A stretch of DNA of 64,000 bases, from the NCBI RefSeq assembly GCF_005239225.2, contig NC_133294.1:22684527-22748526 (forward strand), read 5' to 3'. How positions within the stretch are numbered: the first letter of the stretch is position 1; each line of letters starts with the position of its first letter. Made by a program: the position numbers and the translations under genes. Source of the stretch: Populus alba (taxonomy: Eukaryota; Streptophyta; Magnoliopsida; Malpighiales; Salicaceae). Shown piece after piece: positions 1-12,936 of this stretch. Below the pieces are notes generated by a model. That model did no database searches and was not told the DNA's origin. It was given only the letters and a program-made list of their open reading frames with translations.

Positions 1-189
1 ATATTGACGGAGAGGAGTTGAATGTTGTTCTCAGCTCTAGCGGAGAAGCAAATGTCGATGAAGAAGATGATATCCATATTGAAGATTGCGATGAAGATGA
101 TGACAATTCAACTGATGAGGAAGAAGAAGAAAATTCCGGACTAATTATGAAAATGAAGCCCTATGTAAAAAACATTTGTCTCATGTAAT
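1..189 (+). CDS. Acidic C-terminal tail of a CACTA-encoded protein (partial, probably the TNP2-like transposase)
   Basis: The frame starting at base 3 is open from the window edge to a TAA at 187-189, giving about 62 residues. They are strongly acidic, with runs such as DEEDD, DEDDD and DEEEEE, and end in a short basic stretch. No domain is visible, so the name rests on context: it lies upstream of, and in the same orientation as, the second CACTA gene, between subterminal-type repeats, where TNP2-like transposases (which often end in acidic tails) are found. It could instead be the end of an unrelated gene. The start is outside the window. Confidence 0.4.
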
Positions 190-334
190 TTAGATTATAG
201 ATGATGTATTTGTAAAACAAAATATTTACTGTTTAAGCAATGTGGTTATTGTGTTTATGTGATGGACAGTTTATCAGTTAAGTTTCTGCAGGAAGGTAAA
301 CAGGCAATACAAAGACAACCTTTCCTGCATCATG

Positions 335-915
335 CAATCTTACCGACGTCCATACCGACGGATAGTGATCCGTCGGTATCTCACAGAGAGTTCGAAATTA
401 ATTACGCGAAATGCCACCAACACCGACGACATTACCGACGACTTCACCGACACATACACCGACGGATTATATCCATCGGTATCTCACAGAGAGTTCGAAA
501 ATATTTACAACAAAAATGCCGACAATCAGTCCGTCGTATCTCCGGAATACCGACGGATTATAGTCCGTCGGTATCTCACAGAGAGTTCGAAAATATTTAC
601 AACAAAATGTCACAATGACCGACGGATTCACCGACAGATTTTTCGACGCTAATACCGACGGAATAGGTCCGCGGTAATTTGTCGGTCACACATATTACCG
701 ACAAAAATACCGACGGACCGCGCGATTTCCAAAGTGTGTGAATTAATGCGCCTCTGAACTTCATATTACCGACGAAATCACGACGACTGCGAAAAATATG
801 GAGGGCTTTTAAAATTCGGGGCAAAATTCAAAAAATACCGACGGATTTTTGACCTGTTACCGACGGAATTTTTTACCTTTTACCGACGGATATAATTCCG
901 TCGGTGAGTCCGTCA
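335..915. repeat. CACTA-type short repeat array (CCGACGG / CCGTCGG)
   Basis: More than a dozen copies of ACCGACGGA or TCCGTCGGT, in both orientations, are spread over about 580 bases. Longer phrases also recur: GTCGGTATCTCACAGAGAG appears near 373, 476 and 569. In CACTA elements such motifs bind the element's own DNA-binding protein. Here the array lies between the two coding parts instead of next to a visible terminus. Open frames over this stretch are by-products of the repeat. Confidence 0.8.
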
Positions 916-2183
916 TTAAAACTGCCCTATAAGTTCCAGCCCCCGCCGCTTCGCCTTATTTTCTTCTTCTCCCCGCCGCTTCGCTTCTCCTCCGTTTTTC
1001 ACCTCAGATTTTTCATTTTTTTTCCCTCAATCCTTAAACACTTTCACCTTTAATCTCTTAGCAAGATTTGGTGTTGTAAATCTTCATCATATTAAAAGGT
1101 ATGTTTTTTTTTCTAATTTATTTTATTTTATTTTTAGTTGTTTTTATTTTTGTTGTTTTGGTGTTTTTTGTTGCAATGTAGATAAAGTTTTGAATTTGAC
1201 ACATTATTAAGGTATGTATATTTCGTTCCTTTTCTTGATGTAGGTTTTTTTTTTGAATTTTTTGAATATTTTTTGTTGTTGTGTGTTAGAATTGTTATTA
1301 GTTAATTTAACTTAGAATTAGTTAAAGTTTGAATATTTGAATTTTTTTGAATTTTTTGAATTTGTTGAATATTTTTTAATTAATTGTTAGTCTATAATTT
1401 TTTTAATTTATTGAATATAATTTATTGTTGTATTGCCTATATAATTATTGATTAATTTATTGAATTAATATTGTTAATGTTGAATTTACCTTAGAATTAA
1501 TAATTGCGTTTGTTGAATAATTATCGATTTCCAATTTAATTTATTTACTTTTAATTTATTTTTAGTTGTTTTTTATTTTTTTTATTTTGTTGTTTTTGGT
1601 GTTTTTTTGGTAATGTAGATAAAGTTTTGAATTTGTCACATTATTAAGGTATGTATAGTTCGTTTCTTTATTGATGTAGTTTTTTTTTTTTTTTTGAATA
1701 TTTTTTATTGTTTTGTTGTCATAATTTATAATGATTAATTTGTTGAATTATAATTGTAATTTGTGAATTAATAATTTGTTGAATTTATTGAATTTATTTT
1801 TTGTCAGATTTTTATTGTTTTGATATAAATGATAATGATTAATTTGTTGAATTATAATTGTTAATGTTGAATTAAAATGATTAATTTGTTGAATTATAAT
1901 TGTTTGTTGAATTAATTGAATTTATTTTTTGTCATATTTTTATTGTTTTGAATATTAATTATTGATTAATTTGTGAATTGTAATTGTTAACGTTGAATTT
2001 ATCTTAGGATTAATAGTTGAATATGTTGAATAATTAGTATAAGATTGGTTCAATTGGTTGTGGCTATTGTTAATATTTGCAGGTTTGTAGATTTGGGTAG
2101 TATCCAGTATAGGGGAGGTGCTGCCGATTTTTTTTTTTAACTTTTGAATTTTATTATACAATTATTAATATAAAATTGTTTAG
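916..2183 (+). other. AT-rich leader/intron region of the second CACTA gene, with an internal duplication
   Basis: CT-rich sequence at 935-1075 resembles a 5' untranslated leader and is followed by very T-rich intron-like DNA. A segment of roughly 100 bases around GTAGATAAAGTTTTGAATTT occurs at about 1137-1220 and again at about 1563-1660 (offset about 437). No coding potential is seen. Confidence 0.4.
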
Positions 2184-3764
2184 ATGTGCAAAATGAAAAC
2201 CAGAGCTGGTCGTTCACGTCCAGTCGAATCAAGTTCGTCTAGCAGCGATGATGATGTTTCCTTAGGTGCCTCTCAAGAAGAGGCACCTACACCACCTGCG
2301 CCGTCAACCGATGCTGCCTCTTCCAGCGATGTTTCACATCGCAGAAGCGGCGTGCCTTCGAAGCGGAATCAATTTACCCGCCAGTACGAGGCACAGTGGA
2401 AGGACGATCTTTCAATGTAAGTTTGTTAAGGTTTTAGTTTTTTTTATATAAAAAAAACAAATTTAAAACATAATTTATGAAGTAATCACAAATTAATTTC
2501 ATTTCTTTTCAGGTTCACAAACATTGAGGGCCGCCGAGTAATATCATCGGCGTTTAAAGCGTCGATGGAGATTCCATTGTTTCAATGAAGTCAGATATCC
2601 AGACATCCTGAAATGGATGCCTCAAATCAATGCATGGTTTCGTAGATTTTGAGGTTCGTTGTTAATATATAATTTTCAGCTTTATTTCTAATAAATTCTA
2701 GTTATAATTGTAAATAAATTATTAACATTTTAAAAAATTATTTTTTTTATATACAACATCGATTCTACTGGGACATGAACATGACACTGTTGTGAGGAGG
2801 GTGTGGGAAAATCACACGGCAATTAGGTAACATCGAAAACAATACGACTTTTTTTTACATAATTATTTATGTTTCGAAATGTAATTTTTTCGTGCGTGAA
2901 TTAGTTGTGTGATTTTTGGTATGACACCCAGAAAAAAGCAAAAAAAAACAGCGAGGGATAAGGGGGTTCCAAGGCTGGAACGATGTTGCGGTTTGGAGGG
3001 ATTTCAAACCAATATACATCCCGGAATATATATGGCCGCACTATCTTCAGCACGTGACGTCTGAGCGGTTCACTCGACGCTCACAGTCCGGTGCTAGGCA
3101 ACCGGAAATCGGCCAATTCATGGCTCGGTGACAACGCACACCGGCGGCTCCTTTCCGTTTTCTGCACATGCGAAACGGATGGTAAGATTAATTTAAATGA
3201 ATATATCGTTCAATTAATTTGTTGTTAATACATTTTTTTCATTATAGGCTACGTCTCTTGGACGTGAGCCGAGCCCTATGGAGCTATTTGTGGAGACGCA
3301 CGTGCGAAGTCATGACCGCCAAAAGGGGACGCAGCAGTTCGTTGACAACCGTGCTCAACATTTTGTGGTATGTTTGTTCAACCATTTTATTTTGTAAGTT
3401 ATTATTATGTTTATTGAATTGAATATGATGATTTTTTTTTCAGGAGACCTATAATAATCGGTTGAGGGAGAGATACGGGGACGATCCATCGACCCATCCG
3501 GAATTCGATCCGGATTTGTGGATGGAGGCTGGATCGTCAGGTGGATCCGATAAAAATCGGGTTTACGGGCTCTCCAACACTACCACGCCCAACTTGCGGT
3601 CGACCGGTACTGCTTCAACCGCTGGGAGCTCCCAATCTGTATCGAGCTCCCAATCTAAGGAGTTTGTGGCCTTGCAGCAAAGGTGCGACCACCTATCAGA
3701 GGCATACACACAACTCAAAGAAGAGCAAAGATTGGCGAACGAACAACACAAACCAGAGTCCTGA
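2184..3764 (+). pseudogene. CACTA second gene, Transposase_24 (Ptta/En/Spm) type, decayed
   Basis: Exon 1 (2184-2417) encodes a Ser/Asp-rich N-terminus ending in FTRQYEAQWKDDLSM, with a GTAAGT donor at 2418. The TTTTCAG acceptor at 2511-2512 continues the frame into FTNIEGRRVISSAFKASM. Later exons give the family core in broken frames: HVTSERFTRRSQSGAR near 3045-3095, RFLHMRNGW near 3155-3182, and a segment around ELFVETHVRSHDRQKGTQQF near 3278-3345. The last exon (3444-3764) is intact: RERYGDDPSTHPEFDPDLW followed by a Ser-rich linker and a coiled-coil-like tail. Stops after SMEIPLFQ (2586) and in the MTLL..GGCGK stretch show decay or unrecognised introns. Proteins of this family are thought to bind the subterminal repeats. 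Confidence 0.75.
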
Positions 3765-4104
3765 ACAAACAAAGAGCGGCTTATAAAGAGCTTCGCAAAT
3801 GGTCATGAACATGACACAAGGTGAACATGTGCGCCTAATCCTTTTTTGGCCGCCTAACCCCCATCCTCCTCCTCCTCCTCCTCCTCCAACTTTATATTAA
3901 TTTTTAATAAACATTATTTACATTTAAAATTTTGTTTAATGTTTTTTTTGAAACACATTCATTTTGTAATGAATATTATTTCACTTTTGAGTTTTTGTTG
4001 CTTAATATAAATTTTTATTTGCATAATTGGTTTGTATTACCATTAATTTATATTATTTTTCAAAATAATTAAAAAACAATTAAAAAAAAAACAATTACAC
4101 AGGG

Positions 4105-4540
4105 ATTTACCGACGGAAAAACTCCGTCGGCATTGGACAGCGTCTGCCACCGTCACCGACCATCACCGACGGAACAAATCTGTCGGTATACATTTACCGA
4201 TGTATTTACCGACGGCAATATTCGGTCGGTATAAAATATCACCGACACTTTTGCCGGCGGAGTTAGTCCGTCGGTATTTTTATAATACCGACGGAAAATA
4301 TTCCGTAGGTATATTCCAAGCGGGAAACTTTTTTTTTTTGGCGCGCACTGTCCGTCGGTAAAAGTTTTTTTTGTATTTCCACGACGATATAGCGACAGAA
4401 TGTGGAATCACCGACAAAAGGTATTCCGACGGGAGTATTCCGTCGGTAATATAGTCGGTAAATACTTTACCGACGAAAGTTCTATCACACACCGACGGAA
4501 TATGTCCGTCAATAAAAACTGTGAAATCTCTGTTGTGATA
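4105..4540. repeat. Right subterminal repeat region and decayed terminus of the CACTA element
   Basis: Inverted and direct copies of CCGACGG/CCGTCGG recur about every 20-40 bases from 4108 to 4510, several as back-to-back palindromes able to fold as hairpins. The array stops just before the TCTCTGTTGTGATAA terminus candidate. Confidence 0.75.
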
Positions 4541-6410
4541 AATTCACATTAATTTCAAGTTAGGTTATTTAAAACTAAAATTCTCATTAAACTCTTAAGA
4601 GCATGTTTTTTTTAGCTTAAAATCAACTAAAAAAACACAACTCAAAAAAAAAATAAATTGTAAGAATCTTGATTGTACGAATTGTGTTTTTCTATAGATG
4701 GAAGGTCCCATCGCATGTAAAAGAATTGCTATACAAATTAGAATTGAATTTGAGAACGTGATTTGATGGTTCCTTTGTAGACAATTGTTCCCTACTAGTA
4801 GGGCTTAATTAGAGGTTTACGGCTTCATTTGAGAACGTGACACCTGCGGTAGTGCACCTGTGTGTTTTTAAAATTAAAAGCATCAAACTAGCATTGAATT
4901 AAAAATAAAAAATAAAAAAATGGGCCAGCCATGATCTAATTAATCCAGTTAATTCCTTTAAGTTAACCTTTTTTTTTTTTTGTTTCCGTGATTCATGAAC
5001 TTAAAATGTGTAGCACACACTAGAATACATGCAAGTATTGGTAGGTTTTGGGAAAAAATAGAATGCGTTTACAAATTTAAACTTTTATTTATTGATATAT
5101 ATTTTTTGAAACATAAGGTATATTGTTGTCATTTTTCACTTATGAGACCAATCTCTACGCAACATCCTGAGATCAGTCTTTATATAGGATGCTTTGAACT
5201 CTACACTCATGACCCCAAAAGTTTTTTATGGTATGAAGATTTGAATTGAGACCTTGAGTGATCAAATTCCCAAACATTCTTTCATCAAATTCAAAATCAA
5301 AAGACAAATTTTGATTAATTAGCTTGTAGTGAATTTATTTATTCTTTTTTGATCAATATCACGACCAAAATATATTCTGTGGGACATTTTGCTTAATCAA
5401 AAAACAATTCATCTAATTCTATATAATTAACGGGAAAAAAAAAATCTAAATTCAAAAGTTGAAAATTTCCAATATTTTGAATTCAAAACCGGAACGATAA
5501 CTCAAGGAAATAAGTCTACAATGCCAACACTTTGAGACTCTTCTCCTCTGTCATTTCACCCGAATAGAAATTCTTGTGTCTCCCTCTCTCTTTATTGATG
5601 AACTTACATTACGGGGGCTCTCTTTTACGTGCTATACTGCTAAACGAAGAAAGTTCGCAATAAAGGAGGCAAGGAAGAAACTTTTGGCGAGGATTATCAT
5701 GCAGACAACATATATTTCTCGCCTTCAAAACTTTGGAGACACATGTTGTGGACAAACAACGTGAGATTGAATTCATTATAGTTCTAAAGTTGTTAGAATC
5801 TGACTCAGGGAATGCTTCAGAAAGAATTTAAGTAATTGAGTAATCTGATTACCGTTTGGTTATATAGTCAAATCAGGTTAATAATTTTTTATTAAAAAAA
5901 AGAAATTCTTTGATATAGAATAAGTTTAATTTTGAATGAATTAAGTCATAAAAAATTAGTTGAATTAACCTGGTTTTTTTTTTTTTATTAATATAATGCA
6001 GGTGTTCCGGGTTAGCTTTGCACATACCTTTAACTAATCCCACCATGTAAGTTTTTAAGTAGCCATCATATGAGTAACCACATGATTCGAACTGGAGAAC
6101 ACAGAGGAAACAAACCTTTTAATTCCAAGTTCTTACCATTGAATCACCTTTTAAATGGTTGAATTAACTAGGTTTTAACAGATTTAATTGTATTAGTGTT
6201 AGTTGTGATTTAACTTAAATGTCGAGTCGATTGGGTTGTAAGTCGTGATTTTCTATATTTACCTTACCAAATTAAAAGATATGGATAGTTAAAACGTTGA
6301 CATCAATATGTATAATTCTACTATTAAAATATTAGTTAAACGTTCACATCAATATTAAACGTCAGGATTACCCAATTAATTGAAGGGTCATCAAAATATT
6401 ATAGGTCCTC
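4541..6410. other. Intergenic, no supported gene
   Basis: AT-rich DNA with long T and A runs. A 62-codon open frame at 5576-5764 (+) has a mixed composition (CYTAKRRKFAIKEARKK) but matches nothing I recognise. A stretch at about 5998-6160 (GGTGTTCCGGGTTAGC... then GATTCGAACTGG) resembles a dispersed plant repeat, which I cannot name with confidence. Confidence 0.5.
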
Positions 6411-6416
6411 TATAAG
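6411..6416 (+). promoter_or_regulatory. TATA box of the BBE-like pseudogene
   Basis: TATAAG lies within CCTCTATAAGAGCA, the same word found ahead of the three minus-strand BBE genes of class B. It is 48 bases before the old ATG at 6459. Confidence 0.6.
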
Positions 6417-6458
6417 AGCAATCATGATGAAGCCAAAAATAGCAACAAAACAGGCAAA

Positions 6459-8060
<1,602 letters not shown>

Positions 8061-8104
8061 GAAGTGGAATCCATGGCAAGAGATAGGCTGGTGTCCTGGT
8101 TTGG

Positions 8105-8271
8105 TGTTAAATAATATTTATGTAGTCTTATTTACTAAGGTAGAATAAATAGTACTTTCAGTTTAACCTATATATACTTTATTTGTATTTAGGTTAAGAC
8201 TATGCATTCATAATAAACAGATTATTCAGAATTGTAGCTTTCTTTTTGTGTTTGATCTCAATAAGTTAACA
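8105..8271 (+). repeat. 5' LTR of the copia element
   Basis: 167 bases starting TGTTAAATAATATTTATG and ending AAGTTAACA, with a TATATATACTTTATT stretch inside. Its partner is at 12767-12931. Confidence 0.93.
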
Positions 8272-8285
8272 TGGGTATTCAGAGC
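8272..8285 (+). promoter_or_regulatory. Primer-binding site of the copia element (altered)
   Basis: TGGGTATTCAGAGC directly after the 5' LTR is a two-insertion variant of TGGTATCAGAGC, the usual initiator tRNA-Met complement in plant copia elements. Confidence 0.75.
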
Positions 8286-8321
8286 TAGTTTTATGAAACG
8301 AACGCTTAATCCCAAATACAG

Positions 8322-8401
8322 CTTCTGCAATTATTAGGTATTTCGACAGTTTTACAATTATTTTGGTATTTCGACAGTTCTGCAATTATTTTGGTATTTC
8401 G
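8322..8401 (+). repeat. Three imperfect 28-bp tandem repeats in the copia leader
   Basis: The unit ACAGTTCTGCAATTATTTTG plus GTATTTCG occurs at 8346-8373 and 8374-8401, with a partial earlier unit at 8322-8345. More scattered CAGTTTCTGCAA/TTGGTATTT words follow up to 8550. Confidence 0.8.
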
Positions 8402-8589
8402 TCTTCCCTTCAGCTTCTGCAATTTGGTATTTTGCGTTCAGTTTTTTGCAAATTTATTTTGTGTTTTGGAGTAATCGTATAATTTCAAAGAAGATATTTG
8501 TTTAGTTTTCTGCAATCTCTATTCAGTTTCTGCAAATTGGTATTTAGTTTCCGCTGCTTTTGCATTCTGGTTCTTTGTGACTGTTGATT

Positions 8590-11500
8590 ATGGCTACTGA
8601 AAGAGATGATTCGCTTCAGTCTGTGAGTGTGAGGTTGGATGGGAAGAACTATTCGTATTGGGAGTTATGTAATGCGAAATTTCCTTAAGGGTAAGAAGAT
8701 GTGGGGGTATGTTAGTGGAACTTATATAATACCTAAGAATATTGAAGAGGGGGATACTGTTTTAATAGATACATGGGAAGCAAATAATGCAAAAATTATT
8801 ACTTGGATCAACAATTTCTGTTGAGCATTCGATAGGTATGCAGTTGGTGAAGTATGAGACAACAAAAGAGGTTTGGGATCATCTGAAAAGGTTATTCACA
8901 CAATAAAATTTTGCAAAACAGTATCAATTAGAGAATGACATACGAGCTCTTTATCAAAAGAATATGAGTATTCAAGAGTTTTATTCTGCTATGATAGATC
9001 TTTGGGATCAATTAGCTCTTACAGAATCGGCAGAATTAAAGGCATGTGGTGCCTATATTGAGCATAGAGAGTAGCAGCGATTGGTATAGTTTTTAACAGC
9101 ATTTCGCAGTCATTTTGAAGGACTTAAAGGTTCAATTATGCATCGTTCTCCACTGCCTTGTGTTGACTCTATTGTTAGTGAGTTATTGGATGAAGAAATA
9201 CGTCTTCAGTCTTATTCTGAAAAGGGAATTCTTTATGCTTCAAATCCTTCAGTATTAGCAGTGCCTTCTAAGCCATTCTCTAATCATCAGAATAAGCCTT
9301 ACACAAGGGTTGGCTTTGATGAGTGCAGTTTCTGTAAGCAGAAAGGTCATTGAAAAGCTTAGTGTCCTAAGTTGAAACAGCAGAATCAAACTTGGAAGTC
9401 TGGCAAATCAAGTCACAATCTAATGCTCATAGACCACCTCAAGGGCTATAAACCACCACACCACAATACTACAAGCAATAGCTTCCTCAAGCTCTAGTAC
9501 GATCCTAATATTCTGGCTGAGCAATTTCAGAAGTTTCTCTCCTTGCAACTGCAAGCAATGTTCGCTTCTTCTTCCATAGGTCAGTTGCCTCATAGTTCCT
9601 CAGGTATGTCACACTCTAAATGGGTCTTGGATTCTGGTGCTTCTCATCATATGTCTCCAGATTCCTCATCTTTTACTTCTGTGTCCCCTTTGTCCTCCAT
9701 TCCTGTTATGACTGCTGATGGCACTCCTATGCCCTTAGCAGGTGTTGGTTTTGTTGTCACACCTCACTTGTCTCTCCCTAATGTTTATCTTATTCCAAAA
9801 CTCAAATTAAATCTTGCGTCTGTTGGTTAAATATGTGATTCTGGTGATTGTTTAGTCATGTTTTCTGGTTCGTTTTGTTGTATACAGGATCTGCAGTCTC
9901 AGAAGCTGATTGGGACAGGCCGTAGAGAGAATGGACTATATATTTTGGATGAGTTAAAAGTGCTAGTTGTTGCTGTTGCCGCTGCTACTACTACCGTTGA
10001 TTTGTCTTCCTTTCGTTTGAGTCTTTCATCTTCTAGTTTTTATTTATAGCATTCCCATCTAAGTCATGTTTCATGTTCTCGTTTGAGATTTTTGGCATCC
10101 ACGGGAGCTTTAGGAAATTTGAAAACTTTTGACATTTCTGATTGTAGTGGATGTAAATTGGCAAAATTTTCCGCCTTACCTTTTAATCGAAGTATTTCTG
10201 TTTCTTCTTCACCATTTGATTTGATTCATTCTGATGTATGGGGACCTTCTCCTGTTGCCACAAAAGGAGGGTCTCGATATTATGTCTCTGTTATTGATGA
10301 TCATACTCGTTATTGTTGGGTTTATTTAATGAAACATCGTTCTGAATTCTTTGAGATATATGCAGCTTTTCGAGCTCTTATCAAAACTCAATATTCTGCT
10401 GTGATTAAATGTTTTAGGTGTGATTTGGGTGGGGAATACACCTCTAATAAATTTTTTCAATTGCTTGCCTTAGATGGAACCATCCACCAAACTTCTTGTA
10501 CAGATACTCTTGAGCAAAATGGTGTTGCTGAAAGAAAACATAAGCACATTGTTAAAACTGCTCGTTCTCTCTTGTTGTCTGCCTTTGTTCCTAGTGAGTT
10601 TTGGAGAGTTGTTCTTACCGCTGTAAGTTTAATTAATTCAATTCCATCTTCTCATAGTTCGAGTCTATCTCCTTTTGAAAAGTTATATGGGTATGTTCCT
10701 GATTATTCCTCATTTAGAGTCTTTGGTTGTACTTGTTTCGTTCTTCGTCTTCATGTCGAACAAAGTAAGTTATCCTCTTGATCCGCTATTTTTGTTTTTC
10801 TAGGCTATGGTGAAGGTAAAAAGGGTTATTGTTTTTTTGATCCAATAACTCAGAAACTTTATGTGTCTCGTCATGTTGTCTTCCTTGAGCATATACCTTT
10901 TTTTTTCTATTCCATTCACTACTCATAACCTGACTAAATCTGATGTTACTAGTATAGATCCATTTTCTGAGGATTCTGATAATGATTTCTCTCCCCATGT
11001 TCGATCAATTGGTACTCATAACTCTGCAGGTACTGGTACTTTACTCTCTGGCACACCTGAAGCTCCATTCTCATCTACAGCCCCTCAAGCTTCATCTGAG
11101 ATTGTGGATCCACCTCCACGTCAGTCCATCAGTATTCGTAAGTCTACAAAACTACCAGATTTTGCTTATTCTTGTTATTCTTCATCATTTACTTCCTTTT
11201 TAGCTTCTATTCATTGTCTCTTTGAGCCCTCTTCCTATAAAGAGGCAATTTTTGATCCGCTTTGGCAGCAAGCTATAGATGAGGAACTTTCTGCTTTGCA
11301 TAAGACAAATACTTGGGATCTGGTTCCTCTACCTCCTGGTAAGAGTGTTGTTGGTTGTCGTTGGGTGTATAAGATCAAGACTAATTCTGATGGGTCTATT
11401 GAGCGATACAAAGCTAGGTTGGTTGCAAAAGGATACTCTCAACAGTATGGTATGGACTATGAGGAGATATTTGCCCCGGTTGCAAAAATGACTACTATTC

Positions 11501-12753
11501 GTACTCTTATTGTTGTAGCTTCGATTTGTCAATGGCATATTTCTCAGCTTGATGTTAAAAATGCCTTTTTGAATGAAGATCTTCAAGAAGAAGTTTATAT
11601 GGCACCCCCTCCTGGTATTTCACATGACTCTGGATATGTTTGTAAGCTTAAGAAAGCATTATATGGTCTCAAACAAGCACCCCGTGCTTGGTTTCAGAAA
11701 TTCTCTATTGTGATCTCGTCTCTTGGCTTTGTTTCTAGCAGTCATGATTATGCTCTTTTTATCAAGTGCACTAATGCAGGTTGTATCATTCTGTCCTTAT
11801 ATGTTGATGACATGATTATTACTGGTGATGACATTGATGGTATTTCAATTTTGAAAACAGAGTTGGCTAGACGGTTTGAAATGAAGGATTTGGGTCATCT
11901 TTGATATTTCCTGGGTATTGAGGTAGCATATTCACCTAGAGGTTACCTTCTTTCTCAGTCGAAATATGTTGCAGATATTCTTGAGCGGGCTAGACTTACT
12001 GATAACAAGACTGTTGATACTCCTATTGAGGTTAATGCAAGGTACTCTTCTTCTGATGGTTTACCTTTGATAGATCATACTTTATACCGCACTATTGTTG
12101 GGAGTTTGGTATATCTCACCATTACTCGTCCAGATATTGTATATGTTGTTCATGTTGTTAGTCAGTTTGTTGCTTCTCCTACTACTGTTCACTGGGCAGC
12201 TGTTCTTCGTATTTTGCGATATCTTCGGGGTACAGTTTTTCAGAGTCTTTTACTCTCATCCACCTCTTCCTTGGAGTTGCGTGCATACTCTGATGTTGAT
12301 CATGGTAGTGATCCCACAAATCGCAAGTCTGTTACCGGGTTTTGTATCTGTTTAGGTGGTTCTCTTATTTCTTGGAAGAGCAAGAAACAATCTATTGTTT
12401 CTCAATCATCCACCGAAGCAGAATATCGTGCCATGGCATCTACCACCAAAGAGATTGTTTGGTTACGTTGGTTACTTGCTGATATGGGAGTTTCCTTTTC
12501 TCATCCTACTCCTATGTATTGTGACAACCAGAGTTTTATTCAGATTGCTCACAACTCGGTTTTTCATGAGCGAACTAAGCACATTGAGATCGATTGTCAT
12601 CTTACTTGTCATCATCTCAAGCATAACACCATTACTTTGTCTTTTGTTCCTTCTTCCTTGCAGATTGCAGATTTCTTTACCAAGGCGCATTCCATCTCTC
12701 GTTTTTGTTTTCTGGTTGGCAAACTCTCGATGCTTGTAGCTGCCGCATCGTGA
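8590..12753 (+). pseudogene. Copia gag-pol polyprotein, inactivated
   Basis: The reading starts at ATG 8590 (MATERDDSLQSVSVRLDG). A frameshift near 8660 moves the reading to the frame of SYVMRNFLKGKKMWGYVSGT. The zinc knuckle near 9327-9370 reads CSFCKQKGH-stop-KA-stop-CPK, with two new stops. Protease motif WVLDSGASHHMS is near 9620-9655. Integrase shows HSHLSHV, CSGCKLAK, DVWGP, RCDLGGEY and EQNGVAERKH (10050-10560), so the D-D-E triad is visible. RT has YVDDMIITGDD near 11797-11830, and RNase H has STEAEYRAMA near 12408. Further stops lie at about 9828, 10048, 10781 and 11902, plus a frameshift near 10890. Confidence 0.92.
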
Positions 12754-12766
12754 GTTTGAGGGGAGA

Positions 12767-12931
12767 TGTTAAATAATATTTATGTAGTTTTATTTATTAA
12801 GGGTAGAATAGTACTTTCAGTTTAACCTATATATACTTTATTTGTATTTAGGTTAAGACTATGCATTCATAATAAACAGATTATTCAGAATTATAGCCTT
12901 CTTTTTGTGTTTGATCTCAATAAGTTTAACA
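12767..12931 (+). repeat. 3' LTR of the copia element
   Basis: 165 bases matching 8105-8271, preceded by the polypurine tract GAGGGGAGA. Confidence 0.93.
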
Positions 12932-12936
12932 GTTGG

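Larger units (their letters stand above)
1..4540 (+). mobile_element. CACTA (En/Spm-type) DNA transposon, left part cut by the window edge
   Basis: Two coding parts in the same orientation (1-189 and 2184-3764) lie among arrays of a short motif, ACCGACGGA and its complement TCCGTCGGT, at about 340-910 and 4105-4510. Dense short motifs next to the ends are the hallmark of CACTA elements, and the second gene is of the Transposase_24 (Ptta/En/Spm) type. The right end is placed near 4540, where TCTCTGTTGTGATAA looks like a decayed complement of a CACTACAACAGAGA-type terminus. The left terminus and a target duplication are not visible. The disrupted second gene suggests the copy is no longer autonomous. 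Confidence 0.8.
8105..12931 (+). mobile_element. Ty1-copia LTR retrotransposon, structurally complete, coding region mutated
   Basis: LTRs at 8105-8271 and 12767-12931 begin TGTTAAATAAT and end TTAACA. Between them are a primer-binding site, one gag-pol region in the copia order (gag, protease, integrase, reverse transcriptase, RNase H) and a polypurine tract (GAGGGGAGA, 12758-12766). The flanking bases are tttgg (8100-8104) and gttgg (12932-12936), a 4/5 match consistent with an aged 5-bp target duplication. By eye the LTRs differ by about four substitutions and three small indels. Its small size and short LTRs resemble the Ale/Retrofit lineage; that assignment is an inference. Confidence 0.93.

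Noticed and set aside
259..652. Arg/His-rich proteins encoded at 259-652
   Set aside because: Two overlapping frames are both open only because the short CACTA repeat lacks stops in those frames.
335..915. CRISPR-like or satellite array
   Set aside because: Motif spacing is irregular, both orientations are mixed, and the setting is a CACTA transposon in a plant genome.
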